Shown: piece by piece, positions 36,545-45,039 of the stretch
Layout: each line of letters opens with the position of its first letter
Numbering within the stretch: position 1 is the stretch's first letter
DNA from: Paenibacillus apiarius
GTDB taxonomy: Bacteria > Bacillota > Bacilli > Paenibacillales > Paenibacillaceae
Assembly: GCF_017052585.1 (NCBI RefSeq)
Contig: NZ_JAFFHZ010000001.1
Location: forward strand, 1,178,001 to 1,242,000
Direction: 5' to 3'
Length of the DNA: 64,000 nucleotides
Program-made: the position numbers and the translations under genes
Notes under the pieces: model-generated
What the model was told of the DNA's origin: nothing
Seen by the model: only the letters and a program-made list of their open reading frames with translations
The model's database searches: none

Positions 36545-36740
36545 TGCAATCCTCCGCTCCACCCAAGATGTTATCTAAAAAATCTTCTTTTACTATATCA
36601 AAATTTATATAACACTGGGGATTGTTTTTGTTTTTTTATTTCTAGTTGTAAACATAAAGTTTTAATGGTAATATTTTCAACATACACCTCAAAAAAGATT
36701 TGCGGAATTTTGAAAACGTTAACAAGGAGGGAGCCTGTTC

Positions 36741-38057
36741 ATGCAGCGCAGACTGTCACTTTGTATGATTTTCCTTATTCTTTTTTACTCCATCTTTAAT
36801 GCCCGCTTGCCGGATGCCCACGCGCAAACCAACGATTACAACAATGAATTGAGTTTCATGAGTCCTCTGGAGAATACGATTCACAAGAGCCGTCAAAATG
36901 ATTACCCGATCGTGCTTGTGCATGGGTTTGGAGGTTGGGGGAGGGAAGAGATGCTTGGTTTTAAATACTGGGGCGGCTTCAGCGATATTCAAGATGATCT
37001 GCGTCATTACGGGTATTCGGTCTTTACCGCCGCGGTAGGGCCTGTGTCGAGCAGTTGGGATCGGGCTTGCGAGTTGTATGCGCAAATTAAAGGAGGGACC
37101 GTCGATTATGGCGAAGCCCACTCGAGCCTGCACAATCATGCGCGCTATGGAAGAACGTATGAAGGTCTGTACCCGGAGTGGGGGGAAATCAATCCGAAGA
37201 CCGGAAAGCCCAGGCGGATACACTTGCTGGCCCATAGTCAAGGAGGGCAAACCGCACGCTTGTTCATACAATTGCTTGAGAACGGATCTGCTTCGGAACG
37301 TGACGTCACCCCTGGATCCGATTTATCCCCTTTATTTAGTGACAAGCAGGCACCGCATGTTAGCAGCCTTGTCGCCATTGCCTCTCCGCATGACGGTACC
37401 AGTTTAACGCATTTTATTGAGGGAATCGCTCCCTTTGCGCAACAAATTATCGGATTGGCCGCCGCAGTAGCCGGTAATTCGGAGAACCCCGTTTATGATT
37501 TCAAATTGGACCAATGGGGTCTGAAAAGAATGCCTGAAGAATCGTTCCTCAGTTATTCCACACGCATATACAAAAGCGCCATTTGGAGAGACACTAAGGA
37601 TGTTTCCCAATGGGATCTGAGTCCGGATGGGGCAAAAGAATTAAATGAGTGGGTAAAAGCGCAGCCGCGCGTCTACTATTTCTCGGTGTCGGCGGAGAAA
37701 ACATTCAGAGTCCCGTTATTCGGTTGGCATGTGCCGAAATTGCACATGAATCCATTTTTGGTTGTGTCAGGCCTTTTTATCGGCTCTTATGCGGCTAATG
37801 TCCCAGAACGCGTAGCAATCGATAGCGATTGGTGGCAAAATGATGGTCTGGTCAATACGATTTCAATGAGCGGGCCAAGGAATGGATCGAACGATCAAAT
37901 CATAGCTTACAACGGGAGGCCGCAGATGGGGAAGTGGAACTATCTTGGTTTAATGGCTTCTTGGGATCATGCGGATACAGTTGGATTGTCAATAATAAAT
38001 CCGCACGGATGGTACCGCGACATCGCTGACCTGCTCGGATCTTTACCGATTGATTAA
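36741..38057 (+). CDS. Secreted lipase of family I.5 (zinc-containing thermoalkalophilic type)
   Basis: 438 residues with a signal peptide (MQRRLSLCMIFLILFYSIF, likely cleaved after AHA). VLVHGFGGWGREE forms the oxyanion region and LLAHSQGGQTARL holds the catalytic serine. NDGLVNTISM and SWDHADTVG carry the expected aspartate and histidine. The zinc-site sequences of Geobacillus lipases are conserved: the GTVDYGEAHSSLHNHARYGR segment with both histidines, and FKLDQWGLKR with the aspartate. It hydrolyses triacylglycerols outside the cell. AAGGAGGG precedes the ATG. It is a single gene. Confidence 0.93.
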   Translation: MQRRLSLCMIFLILFYSIFNARLPDAHAQTNDYNNELSFMSPLENTIHKSRQNDYPIVLVHGFGGWGREEMLGFKYWGGFSDIQDDLRHYGYSVFTAAVGPVSSSWDRACELYAQIKGGTVDYGEAHSSLHNHARYGRTYEGLYPEWGEINPKTGKPRRIHLLAHSQGGQTARLFIQLLENGSASERDVTPGSDLSPLFSDKQAPHVSSLVAIASPHDGTSLTHFIEGIAPFAQQIIGLAAAVAGNSENPVYDFKLDQWGLKRMPEESFLSYSTRIYKSAIWRDTKDVSQWDLSPDGAKELNEWVKAQPRVYYFSVSAEKTFRVPLFGWHVPKLHMNPFLVVSGLFIGSYAANVPERVAIDSDWWQNDGLVNTISMSGPRNGSNDQIIAYNGRPQMGKWNYLGLMASWDHADTVGLSIINPHGWYRDIADLLGSLPID

Positions 38058-38103
38058 AAATGAATGTCTCGTTCGCAACGAATCCAAATGCGCCTGCTGC
38101 ACG

Positions 38104-38161
38104 AGAAAAAGACCGCGCAACGGGCAGCCGGCATCAGCCAGCTTGCCCGCATAGCGGTCTT
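38104..38161 (-). terminator. Terminator of transketolase
   Basis: AAGACCGC / GCGGTCTT outer arms with an inner GGGCA/TGCCC helix, followed on the minus strand by TTTTTCTC, 26 bases after the tkt stop codon. Confidence 0.92.
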
Positions 38162-38186
38162 GCATGTATCATATCAGGCTTTTATG

Positions 38187-40205
38187 CTACACCAAAGCTT
38201 TCACGCGGCTCACAACATTCTCCACCGTAAAGCCGTATTCGCTCATGACACGGTCTCCAGGTGCGGATGCGCCGAACGTCGAAATGCCGAGGATGTCGCC
38301 TTGGTCGCCAACATATCGTTCCCATCCGAACGGAGAAGCCATTTCTACGGCTAGGCGCGCCTTCACATCCGGAAGCAATACGGAATCTTTGTATTCCTTC
38401 GGCTGTTTCTCGAACAGATCCCAGCTTGGCATGCTGATGACGCGAACTTGAATGCCTTCTTCAGCCAATGCTTGCTGCGCGCGCACTGCCAATTGAACCT
38501 CGGAGCCTGTAGCGATGATTTGCGCTTGCGGCTTGCCGCCGGCAGCGTCAGCCACGACATACGCGCCGCGAGTGATGCCTTCGCGGGCACCTTCGACAGT
38601 AGCCTCCAAGATCGGCAGGTTCTGGCGAGTCAGCACGAGCACCACCGGATTGCCAGTGTTCTCCATCGAATACGCCCATGCGGCAGATGTCTCGTTGCCA
38701 TCGGCAGGACGGATAACCGTTACGCCAGGAATGACACGAACGGATGCCAACTGCTCGATCGGCTCATGAGTAGGACCGTCTTCGCCGACGGCAATACTGT
38801 CATGCGTCAATACATACGTTACAGGCAAGCCCATAATGGACGACAAGCGTACGGCCGGGCGCAGATAGTCTGTAAATACGAAGAACGTGCCGCCGAATAC
38901 TTTGACGCCGCCATGCAGCGCCATGCCGTTCATTGCGGCGGCCATCGCGAATTCACGCACGCCGAAGTACAGGTTGCGGCCTTCGTATTGGCCGGGACGG
39001 AATGTAGGCAGGTCGTTCAAATGGGTCATCGTCGAGCTTTCCAAGTCAGCAGAGCCGCCCGTCAAGAACGGAATGTTTTTCGCCAGTCCATTCAACGCGT
39101 TACCCGAAGCGACGCGAGTCGAGACCGCTTTGTCGCTGGATGCGTACACCGGCAGGTCGGCATCCCAATTTTCCGGCAGTTGGCCGCTAATCGCCGTGTT
39201 GAATTGGGCAGCCAATTCCGGATACGCTTGCGAGTACTGCTCGAACTGCTTATTCCAAGCCTCATTGGCTTGTGCGCCTTTGTTCTTCACATTCTGTTCG
39301 AAGTGAGCGTATACTTCCTCAGGTACGGAGAAGTCTTCGTGCTCCCAATTTAAGAATGCTTTGGTCAGCTTCGCCTCGTCAGCGCCAAGCGGCGAACCGT
39401 GCGTGCCGCCGTGGCCGCCCTTGCCCTGCTTGTTCGGGCTGCCATAGCCGATGACCGTTTTCACCTCAATCAGGGTCGGCTTGCTGCTGTCTGATTTTGC
39501 CTGTTCCACTGCTTGAGCGATCGCAGCCAAGTCATTGCCGTCTTCCACAAGCAGCGTGTGCCAGCCGTAAGCCTCATAACGTTGGCGCACGTTCTCGCTG
39601 AAGGAGAGATTGGCTTCTCCGTCCAGCGTAATATCATTGGAATCGTAGAGCACGATTAGTTTTCCTAATTTCAAATGGCCTGCGAGCGATGCCGCTTCGC
39701 TTGCCACGCCTTCCATCATGTCGCCGTCGCCACAAATGGCAAACGTATGGTGGTCGATTACATTGTACTCGTCACGGTTGTATGTCGCGCCCAATTGCGC
39801 TTCAGCCATGGCCATACCGACGGCCATCGCAATTCCTTGTCCAAGCGGACCGGTCGTTGCGTCGACTCCGGCCGTATGGCCGAACTCGGGATGCCCTGGA
39901 GTCTTGCTGCCCCATTGGCGGAAATTTTTAATCTCTTCCATTGGAAGATCATAGCCGCTAAGGTGCAGTAAGCTATACAATAACATGGACCCGTGCCCGG
40001 CGGACAACACGAAGCGGTCGCGGTTGATCCATGTCGGATTGGAAGGATTGTGCGTCATCGCCTTCGCGAACAAATGATACCCCATCGGTGCGGCGCCCAT
40101 TGGCATACCAGGATGTCCCGATTTCGCTTTCTCAATTGCATCGATAGCCAACGTGCGGATAGCCGCTACCGAAAGCTGATCAATGTTGGTTTGATTTACA
40201 GTCAT
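38187..40205 (-). CDS. tkt: Transketolase
   Basis: 672 residues from the ATG at 40205 (AAGGAGG upstream). Thiamine-diphosphate enzyme of the non-oxidative pentose phosphate pathway. N-terminal [20 protein letters not shown], the thiamine-binding [20 protein letters not shown] with [10 protein letters not shown], and the transketolase signature region [20 protein letters not shown] are seen; the C-terminal domain ends VKALV. It is monocistronic with a long upstream spacer. The further 53 in-frame codons upstream lack a ribosome site. Confidence 0.97.
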   Translation of the reverse strand: MTVNQTNIDQLSVAAIRTLAIDAIEKAKSGHPGMPMGAAPMGYHLFAKAMTHNPSNPTWINRDRFVLSAGHGSMLLYSLLHLSGYDLPMEEIKNFRQWGSKTPGHPEFGHTAGVDATTGPLGQGIAMAVGMAMAEAQLGATYNRDEYNVIDHHTFAICGDGDMMEGVASEAASLAGHLKLGKLIVLYDSNDITLDGEANLSFSENVRQRYEAYGWHTLLVEDGNDLAAIAQAVEQAKSDSSKPTLIEVKTVIGYGSPNKQGKGGHGGTHGSPLGADEAKLTKAFLNWEHEDFSVPEEVYAHFEQNVKNKGAQANEAWNKQFEQYSQAYPELAAQFNTAISGQLPENWDADLPVYASSDKAVSTRVASGNALNGLAKNIPFLTGGSADLESSTMTHLNDLPTFRPGQYEGRNLYFGVREFAMAAAMNGMALHGGVKVFGGTFFVFTDYLRPAVRLSSIMGLPVTYVLTHDSIAVGEDGPTHEPIEQLASVRVIPGVTVIRPADGNETSAAWAYSMENTGNPVVLVLTRQNLPILEATVEGAREGITRGAYVVADAAGGKPQAQIIATGSEVQLAVRAQQALAEEGIQVRVISMPSWDLFEKQPKEYKDSVLLPDVKARLAVEMASPFGWERYVGDQGDILGISTFGASAPGDRVMSEYGFTVENVVSRVKALV

Positions 40206-40782
40206 TGCTGATTTCCTCCTTAGACTCCTACTCTTCACAAGTTGATATTTAGGATGAATTGAGAATGCGTAGTGGCTCAACTTGTACTCTGCCCCATTTT
40301 GCATTATTGTACCATTACTCACCTTTCGATGCCACTTCAACGTAGTAAAAAGAACGGTCCGCATCGCTCCTCAACTGGAAGCATCCCCATTCTATATGTA
40401 ACGATAATCCATCCTATCTATATCCAACCTGTTATGCAAGCAAATACTGCTGTAAGAACACACCAGTTGTTTACATAAATCAAACTAATTAGTTGCATGC
40501 AATTTTTTCCCTTGCTATATAATGAAATATATACCTCGCGCTATTTTTGCATAAATTCAAATGATTACAGATAGTATATCTGTGTTAACAGAAAATTATC
40601 GTGTATTGCCGGATTGTTTTGAAACTTTAGTGACTTTGCCGTGACTTTTAGCATGCCATCAAATGTCCCATGCAATCAGCGCTATCGACGATATCCCTTT
40701 CCGTACAGCGGGGCCATATGCCGATAACTCGCATGTCTCGCGCAACCACCTCCGCTAAAGAAAGATTGAACTGGTTCTTAGC
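40206..40782. other. Gene-free border of the accessory island
   Basis: About 580 bases. The first 100 hold the tkt promoter region. On the plus strand TTGCAT (40493-40498) and TATATA/TATAAT (40516-40523) make a good promoter with a 17- or 19-base spacer, followed by a perfect dyad ACAGATA-GTA-TATCTGT at 40567-40583, but no intact gene follows. A minus-strand 76-codon frame (40648-40878) looks chance or decayed and I cannot identify it. Confidence 0.45.
40493..40583 (+). promoter_or_regulatory. Orphan promoter with downstream operator-like dyad
   Basis: TTGCAT-17-TATATA promoter followed 44 bases later by the perfect 17-base inverted repeat ACAGATAGTATATCTGT. It probably drove the now-broken ATPase/subtilase pair that starts at about 40783. 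Confidence 0.45.
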
Positions 40783-41630
40783 ATGATTCCCCAATTGGTA
40801 CGCGCATCTTTTGAAAATGACATGCGAACAGTAGGAGCCTCTGCCCTCACCATTATACGAAAGTTGAAAAACGAGCATCCTGCTATAGCGGAAGAAATCG
40901 CCAAGGCACTCTTAATCCCTTGAGAACTGCACATCCTTTAAAAGTGAATTCCTTTCCCGAAATGAGGAAATTTGGCATAGATTCAAATGCTCAAGAACCT
41001 TCAAGGGGAAACACTTGTTCGGCTATTAAGGTAGGAATGTTTGATGGCGGGGTAGACCCAACAAATCCTTTGCTTATAAGGCATGTTAACGAAAACAAGG
41101 TTTTAGAAACAGAACCTTTAGATAAAGGTGTAGAACATGGGACAGCAGTCGCAGGCTGTATCCTGTACGGACCATTAAATGCTTACGGAAAAGGTTCTCA
41201 GGTACCACAGCCTCTTGTTTCTGTCGAGAGTTTTAGAGTTCTTCCTTTAAGCGAGCCTGATGATTACGAACTTTATGAAGCAATTGACATTATAGAAAGC
41301 ATCGTCCCTTCTAGGCATGATATTAGTGTTTATTATTTATCCTTCGGGCCTAACGGACCAATTGTAGATGATGATATTTCCAGGTTTACTTATGCTCTTG
41401 ATGAACTAGCTTGGAATTATCGAAAGCTCTTTGTCGTCGCTGTTGGTAATGATGGTGATCTAGATAAGCCTTTTAACCGCATCCAAGCCCCTGCTGATAT
41501 TATTAATGACTTGGAGTAGGGGCATTTGCATATGATTATTCTAGTGGAGAGGTTATTAGAGCATCCTACAGGGAAGGGTGTAAAGTAAAACCTGATCTTG
41601 TTTGATTTGGGGGGACGAAAACAGGCCAAT
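40783..41630 (+). pseudogene. Remnant of an ATPase/subtilisin-like protease (IetAS-like) pair
   Basis: Codons 40783-40923 encode 46 residues (MIPQLVRASFENDMRTVGAS, then KLKNEHPAIAEEIAKALL) resembling the N-terminus of AAA ATPases paired with S8 proteases. Immediately afterwards, 40920-41519 reads as an S8 peptidase fragment with the catalytic aspartate (VGMFDGGVD), catalytic histidine (EHGTAVAG) and oxyanion asparagine (VVAVGNDGD). After a TAG the protein continues in another frame (LGVGAFAYDYSSGE, REGCKVKPDLV, TGA, FGGTKTG) and stops at the junction with the minus-strand gene. The serine is lost. So most of the ATPase, the protease N-terminus and C-terminus have been deleted and the rest is frameshifted. 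In intact systems the pair acts in phage defence or plasmid incompatibility. Confidence 0.7.
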
Positions 41631-42150
41631 ACATACCATCTCTTATACTCATGGACAAAAAAGCCTTAGTAACATACCTATCCAAAACCTCATATGGCTT
41701 CTGCATCTCAGATGATAGAGAAGGAGCTATAGTTCCGATTACAAATGCAATAGTTGCTGAGGCTACTAGAGTAGTCCATCCTATATCAGCTCTTTTTGCC
41801 ACTAAATTAGCGTTCACATATGCAGATAATCTTAGTAACTCATTTTCATCACAACATTCCCTCTGTAAATCTTCTATAACTCTGCTTTGATAATGCCAAT
41901 CCGAAATATCCCGCTCTCTTCTTAAAAGAGTATTCCTATAAAATACATAGATGCGATCGTCTCGGACCGGAATATTCGACCTCAAGAAAAAAACAAACCA
42001 AACAGTTGCAATAGGCCCTAGTGCTGAAATTATAACCCATCTTGGGCCTACTCTGTTTCTTAAATAAGCTATGTGTATGTTAGCAATCACCAACATACAC
42101 CATAATAAATATGACATATGGCTCCACTTCTTCATGTCGGATTTCGACAA
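41566..42150 (-). CDS. Hypothetical three-helix membrane protein, possibly truncated at its C-terminus
   Basis: Up to 194 residues. Two hydrophobic helices near residues 12-30 and 36-56 and a third near 126-145 are separated by a charged region (RRERDISDWHYQSRVIEDL). The start is either TTG at 42150 or ATG at 42135; neither has a strong site. The last about 17 codons run over the remnant of the plus-strand protease, so the original 3' end was probably lost at a rearrangement near 41617. It follows a small cysteine-rich gene on the same strand. Family not recognised. Confidence 0.5.
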   Translation of the reverse strand: MSKSDMKKWSHMSYLLWCMLVIANIHIAYLRNRVGPRWVIISALGPIATVWFVFFLRSNIPVRDDRIYVFYRNTLLRRERDISDWHYQSRVIEDLQRECCDENELLRLSAYVNANLVAKRADIGWTTLVASATIAFVIGTIAPSLSSEMQKPYEVLDRYVTKAFLSMSIRDGMYWPVFVPPNQTRSGFTLHPSL

Positions 42151-42180
42151 TTAAGAAGGTATTTCTTCCTACAACTTTCG

Positions 42181-42303
42181 CTACCCTTTTACACAGCGCA
42201 GCATGCTGCAGAACTGCTTCATCCCGGTCCAACTTCCCCATGGACAACTCTTGCATTTTTCTGGCTGCTTCGGCGGGGATCTGAACCGCTTCTTTTTCTT
42301 CAT
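42181..42303 (-). CDS. Small cysteine-rich protein, phage-like (40 aa)
   Basis: A 40-residue gene with a near-perfect ribosome site (GGAGGAAAGCACT before ATG). The sequence starts MKKKKRFRSPPKQPEKCKSC and ends SWTGMKQFCSMLRCVKG, with four cysteines (CxxC, then C-x4-C) that could bind one zinc ion. Short basic proteins of this form are common in Bacillus and Paenibacillus prophages, from memory. The good ribosome site and intact frame suggest it is still expressed. The membrane protein frame starts about 30 bases downstream. Confidence 0.6.
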   Translation of the reverse strand: MKKKKRFRSPPKQPEKCKSCPWGSWTGMKQFCSMLRCVKG

Positions 42304-42477
42304 AGTGCTTTCCTCCAATAAAAAAGCCGCCCAGGAATGTGCGACTTCGGATACAATATACGTGGATCTAAAACCATTTTACTGAGCTGCGAAAATTAGA
42401 GCCAAAAACATTTTTTCTTACTCTCTTCCAATTTCCCCATTTCATCGTCCTCAAGCTCGAAATATCTCATTATTTCA

Positions 42478-43209
42478 TTACACTGCTTCGACCTTCTTAG
42501 TATACCGGCATTTTGGAAAGTTGCTGCAGCCGTAGAATTGACCTTTGGGCCCGCTTCGCAGTACCAATTTATTACCGCATCTTTGGCAAGTCAATTTATC
42601 AACCGGCGCTGCTGCTATGACCGCTTTTGGTGTCGGATCTGTTCCGGGGTTCATTGCCAGGATCATGTCAATCAAGGCTTCACGATTAATAAGTTTCACC
42701 TTATTAGACTTAGCCAAATCATACGCAGCAGCCGTGTAGTCGCTGTTTGAGACCACCCAGGCTTCTCCAGCTCCATAGTGTGCAATGGACGCCTGTGCTT
42801 CCTGAACAGCCTTAATCCCCACATTCTTGTTGTATCGCTTGGCTTGGACAACGATCTTCTTCCCCTCTTTTTGAAGGACTAGATCGGCGCCATAATCACC
42901 AGCAGCTTTGGTCACTTGGGTTTTGTAACCTTGTGCTCGGAATAAGTGCCCTAAATACTTTTCAAACTGAACGCCTTCCATCTTATCGATATCTTCGATG
43001 CCTGACTTTTTTAGCCGTTCGTCTCTTTTTACACTGATGCTGATCAGCACAGCTATCAAAACCGCGACAGCAAGAATGCTAACTATCAAAGATGCCTGTA
43101 ACGATTTCGTTAACGAGTATGTCCCAAAGGCCGCAACTATGACCACAAGACCACATAAGCCCTGAATAAACTCCTCCTGCTGTTTTGCCTTGCTCTTTCT
43201 TCTCGCCAT
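42478..43209 (-). CDS. Membrane-anchored Mrr-type restriction endonuclease with topoisomerase zinc finger
   Basis: 243 residues from the ATG at 43209 (GGGGGAT upstream). Two hydrophobic helices near residues 18-60 are followed by an Mrr_cat domain with GVQFEKYLGHLFRAQGY, GDYGADLVLQ and IVVQAKRY, supplying the D...QxK nuclease motif, then AIAHYGAGEAWVVSNSDY. The C-terminus has a four-cysteine zinc finger of the topoisomerase I type (CQRCGNKL ... FYGCSNFPKCRYT). Such proteins are widespread and thought to cut modified or foreign DNA at the membrane, but most are uncharacterised. It lies among decayed defence and phage genes. Confidence 0.85.
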   Translation of the reverse strand: MARRKSKAKQQEEFIQGLCGLVVIVAAFGTYSLTKSLQASLIVSILAVAVLIAVLISISVKRDERLKKSGIEDIDKMEGVQFEKYLGHLFRAQGYKTQVTKAAGDYGADLVLQKEGKKIVVQAKRYNKNVGIKAVQEAQASIAHYGAGEAWVVSNSDYTAAAYDLAKSNKVKLINREALIDMILAMNPGTDPTPKAVIAAAPVDKLTCQRCGNKLVLRSGPKGQFYGCSNFPKCRYTKKVEAV

Positions 43210-43481
43210 GTCTACATATCCCCCATACATCGAATGTTATGATATACCAATATTCGACATTTAGGACTTTAATCCCTCCGTGAAATGAAGAAAAGAGGAG
43301 AAGAGTTACGCCCCGGTTCGTATGCTACCTATCTGCAGCCGTGCGTGTCATTATCGCCTTTTTCTATGTTTCCATACTATCGTGAAAAGACCGTCATATG
43401 GTGTTCAACTTTGGGTCAGTTTACAGTCAGGTCGTGCTCATATAAGGGTCAAAAATTTCACTTTATATTCGTACAGTGTAT

Positions 43482-43511
43482 TTGACGAACTGATAATTCG
43501 TTTGTTACAAT
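43482..43511 (+). promoter_or_regulatory. Promoter of the leader-controlled acetyltransferase
   Basis: TTGACG (43482-43487) and TACAAT (43506-43511) with an 18-base spacer, about 30 bases before the leader peptide start codon. Confidence 0.75.
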
Positions 43512-43542
43512 CTCACCAACAAATAGGAAAAGGATGAGGACG

Positions 43543-43596
43543 ATGGTTCGTCGTTTGAAACGGTTTAAGAATGTTGCTACGGCATTAAGCTTCTAA
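43543..43596 (+). CDS. 17-residue leader peptide of the acetyltransferase
   Basis: MVRRLKRFKNVATALSF, with AAAAGGATGAGGA just before the ATG. Its last three codons (AGC TTC TAA) form the left arm of the hairpin that precedes the acetyltransferase ribosome site. This is the layout of cat and erm leaders in Gram-positive bacteria, where antibiotic-stalled ribosomes on the leader open the hairpin. The basic N-terminal half could interact with the exit tunnel; this is inference. Confidence 0.75.
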   Translation: MVRRLKRFKNVATALSF

Positions 43597-43630
43597 GTAA
43601 AAAATGATTTATACTACTTAGAAGCGAGGG
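43589..43630 (+). promoter_or_regulatory. Translational attenuator hairpin
   Basis: Perfect 11-base inverted repeat GCTTCTAAGTA (43589-43599) / TACTTAGAAGC (43615-43625) with a 15-base loop. The right arm abuts the ribosome site GAGGG (43626-43630) of the acetyltransferase. With the hairpin closed the site would be crowded; a ribosome held at the leader end would melt it. Confidence 0.75.
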
Positions 43631-43636
43631 AAAAGA

Positions 43637-44293
43637 ATGAAACAACATCGATTTGACCACTGGTCTGAAATTAAGTATCTAAAGGATATTGTCACGAGCC
43701 CAATGATTAAAGTAGGGGATTACTCTTACTATTCTGGTTATTACGATAATCATGATTTTGAAGATGGGTGCGTTAGATACCTATGGGGGGATGAAAAATC
43801 AAGAAAGTTATTTAACCCCATCGAAGACTATGGTTGGCATATAGATAAGTTGATTATAGGTAATTACGTATGCATTGCGAGTGGTGTAATTATTTTAATG
43901 GGTGGAAATCACAATCATCATTGTGAATGGATTACCGTGTATCCATTTGTGGAGCAAATTGAAACTTCTTACAAACCAAAAGGAGATACAATCATCGAAA
44001 GTGATGCTTGGATTGGCATGAATGCAATGATTATGCCCGGTGTGACAATAGGTGAAGGTGCCATTGTTGCGGCTGGATCGGTTGTCGCAAAAGATGTCCC
44101 ACCATATACGATAGTAGGCGGTAACCCTGCTAAAGAGATAAAGAAACGCTTTACAGACAAAGAAATCGAAATGTTAAAGGAAATGCGTTGGTTCGATTGG
44201 GAACGTGAGAAAATTGAACGGGCCAATCATATCTTATCAAGTTCTTCCATTAATCAATTATATGACTTTTATCAAAGGGAAATAAAACCATAA
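43637..44293 (+). CDS. CatB/Vat-type xenobiotic O-acetyltransferase
   Basis: 218-residue left-handed beta-helix acetyltransferase. IKVGDYSYYSGYY, VDKLIIG-like IDKLIIGNYVCIASGVIILM, the active-site histidine region GGNHNHHCEW, hexapeptide repeats IIESDAWIGMNAMIMPGVTI and GEGAIVAAGSVVAKDV, and IVGGNPAKEIKKRFTDKEIE are shared with type B chloramphenicol and streptogramin A acetyltransferases. The order and spacing are closest, by eye, to CatB. It would inactivate a ribosome-targeting drug using acetyl-CoA, which fits the drug-sensing leader upstream. The AT-rich composition differs from the chromosome around it, suggesting transfer. Which drug is the substrate cannot be told from sequence. Confidence 0.88.
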   Translation: MKQHRFDHWSEIKYLKDIVTSPMIKVGDYSYYSGYYDNHDFEDGCVRYLWGDEKSRKLFNPIEDYGWHIDKLIIGNYVCIASGVIILMGGNHNHHCEWITVYPFVEQIETSYKPKGDTIIESDAWIGMNAMIMPGVTIGEGAIVAAGSVVAKDVPPYTIVGGNPAKEIKKRFTDKEIEMLKEMRWFDWEREKIERANHILSSSSINQLYDFYQREIKP

Positions 44294-44347
44294 GGTTTAA
44301 TTCTAGAGCACCTCATTGAATAAAAACGAATAAGATTAATAAGCCAT

Positions 44348-44391
44348 AGTCCCTTCTTAATAGGTAAATTAAGAAGGGACTAATTTTTTTT
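44348..44391 (+). terminator. Terminator of the acetyltransferase gene
   Basis: Perfect 14-base arms AGTCCCTTCTTAAT / ATTAAGAAGGGACT with a 6-base loop, followed by eight Ts. Confidence 0.93.
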
Positions 44392-44454
44392 GAGATAGTT
44401 ACAATTTAATGAAAACTCATCACTGCTCAGTTTGTCTCTACTGTTCAAAAATCC

Positions 44455-44691
44455 TTATCCAGCTCGAAGAACCATCAGTTTCAACGTGTTGGCCATGCTC
44501 TCGGCTCCCTCACCGATCTTCCGCCGGATCGTACTGTCTGATAAGCTGTGCCGGAAGAACAGTAGCGTCTCCTTATACGAATAGCCCTGAATGTATCTGT
44601 AATCGAACGCCTTCTTGGCATCCTCATCCTCCACGGATTCCGCGGGGGTCTTATTGTCGTTAAAAAACTTATTGTTATGTTTTCTAATTAG
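44455..44691 (-). pseudogene. Fragment of a phage sigma-like/ArpU-type regulator
   Basis: A 78-codon frame without a start, ending at TAA (44455-44457). It reads DAKKAFDYRYIQGYSYKETL, FFRHSLSDSTIRRKIGEGAE and SMANTLKLMVLRAG, resembling the C-terminal sigma region 4-like helix-turn-helix of late-gene regulators in Firmicutes prophages. An in-frame TAG closes it upstream, so the N-terminal part is gone. Identification is by pattern only. Confidence 0.5.
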
Positions 44692-44762
44692 CTACTTTAT
44701 ATTCCAATGTTTACCTGTTATGGTGTAGTCGTAACAACTAATTTTGGATGGAGGTTGTCTTT

Positions 44763-44887
44763 ATGAAATACCTAAGTAAAGCCTTGCTCTGTTGCATTGC
44801 AGCACAGGTTGGTCCACTTGGGTTGGTATGTCTGGCTCAAAAGTCGTATTAGTAAGTGGTGATGGTGTCGTGAGTCTACCGCCCTAA
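44763..44887 (+). pseudogene. Broken copy of the neighbouring small secreted protein gene
   Basis: ATG at 44763 with GGATGGAGG upstream starts a signal-peptide-like MKYLSKALLCCIAAQ and stops after 29 codons. From 44822 another frame reads VGMSGSKVVLVSGDGVVSLP and stops at 44885-44887, resembling LSGTSWKLVSGADVVSLNP of the intact protein at 45040. The central part has been deleted. It is probably a decayed tandem paralogue. Confidence 0.45.
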
Positions 44888-45039
44888 GCATCGGTCAGTT
44901 CTAGACTATTCAGCAAATCCACCTTTTCTTGATTTATCATTGTCTACACTCTCCTTTCTCTCTGAAGTACATCTATTATTTTCCTATTTAATGGTAACGT
45001 TGTTCTTTAAAATAAGTGATTATAGAAGGAGCTAAAGTC

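Noticed and set aside
40648-40878. 76-codon minus-strand gene
   Set aside because: No ribosome site, no family resemblance, and it overlaps the ATPase remnant on the plus strand.
42300-42477. 24-codon frame after the Mrr-type gene
   Set aside because: It starts directly at the stop of the upstream gene without a ribosome site and has no conserved features.
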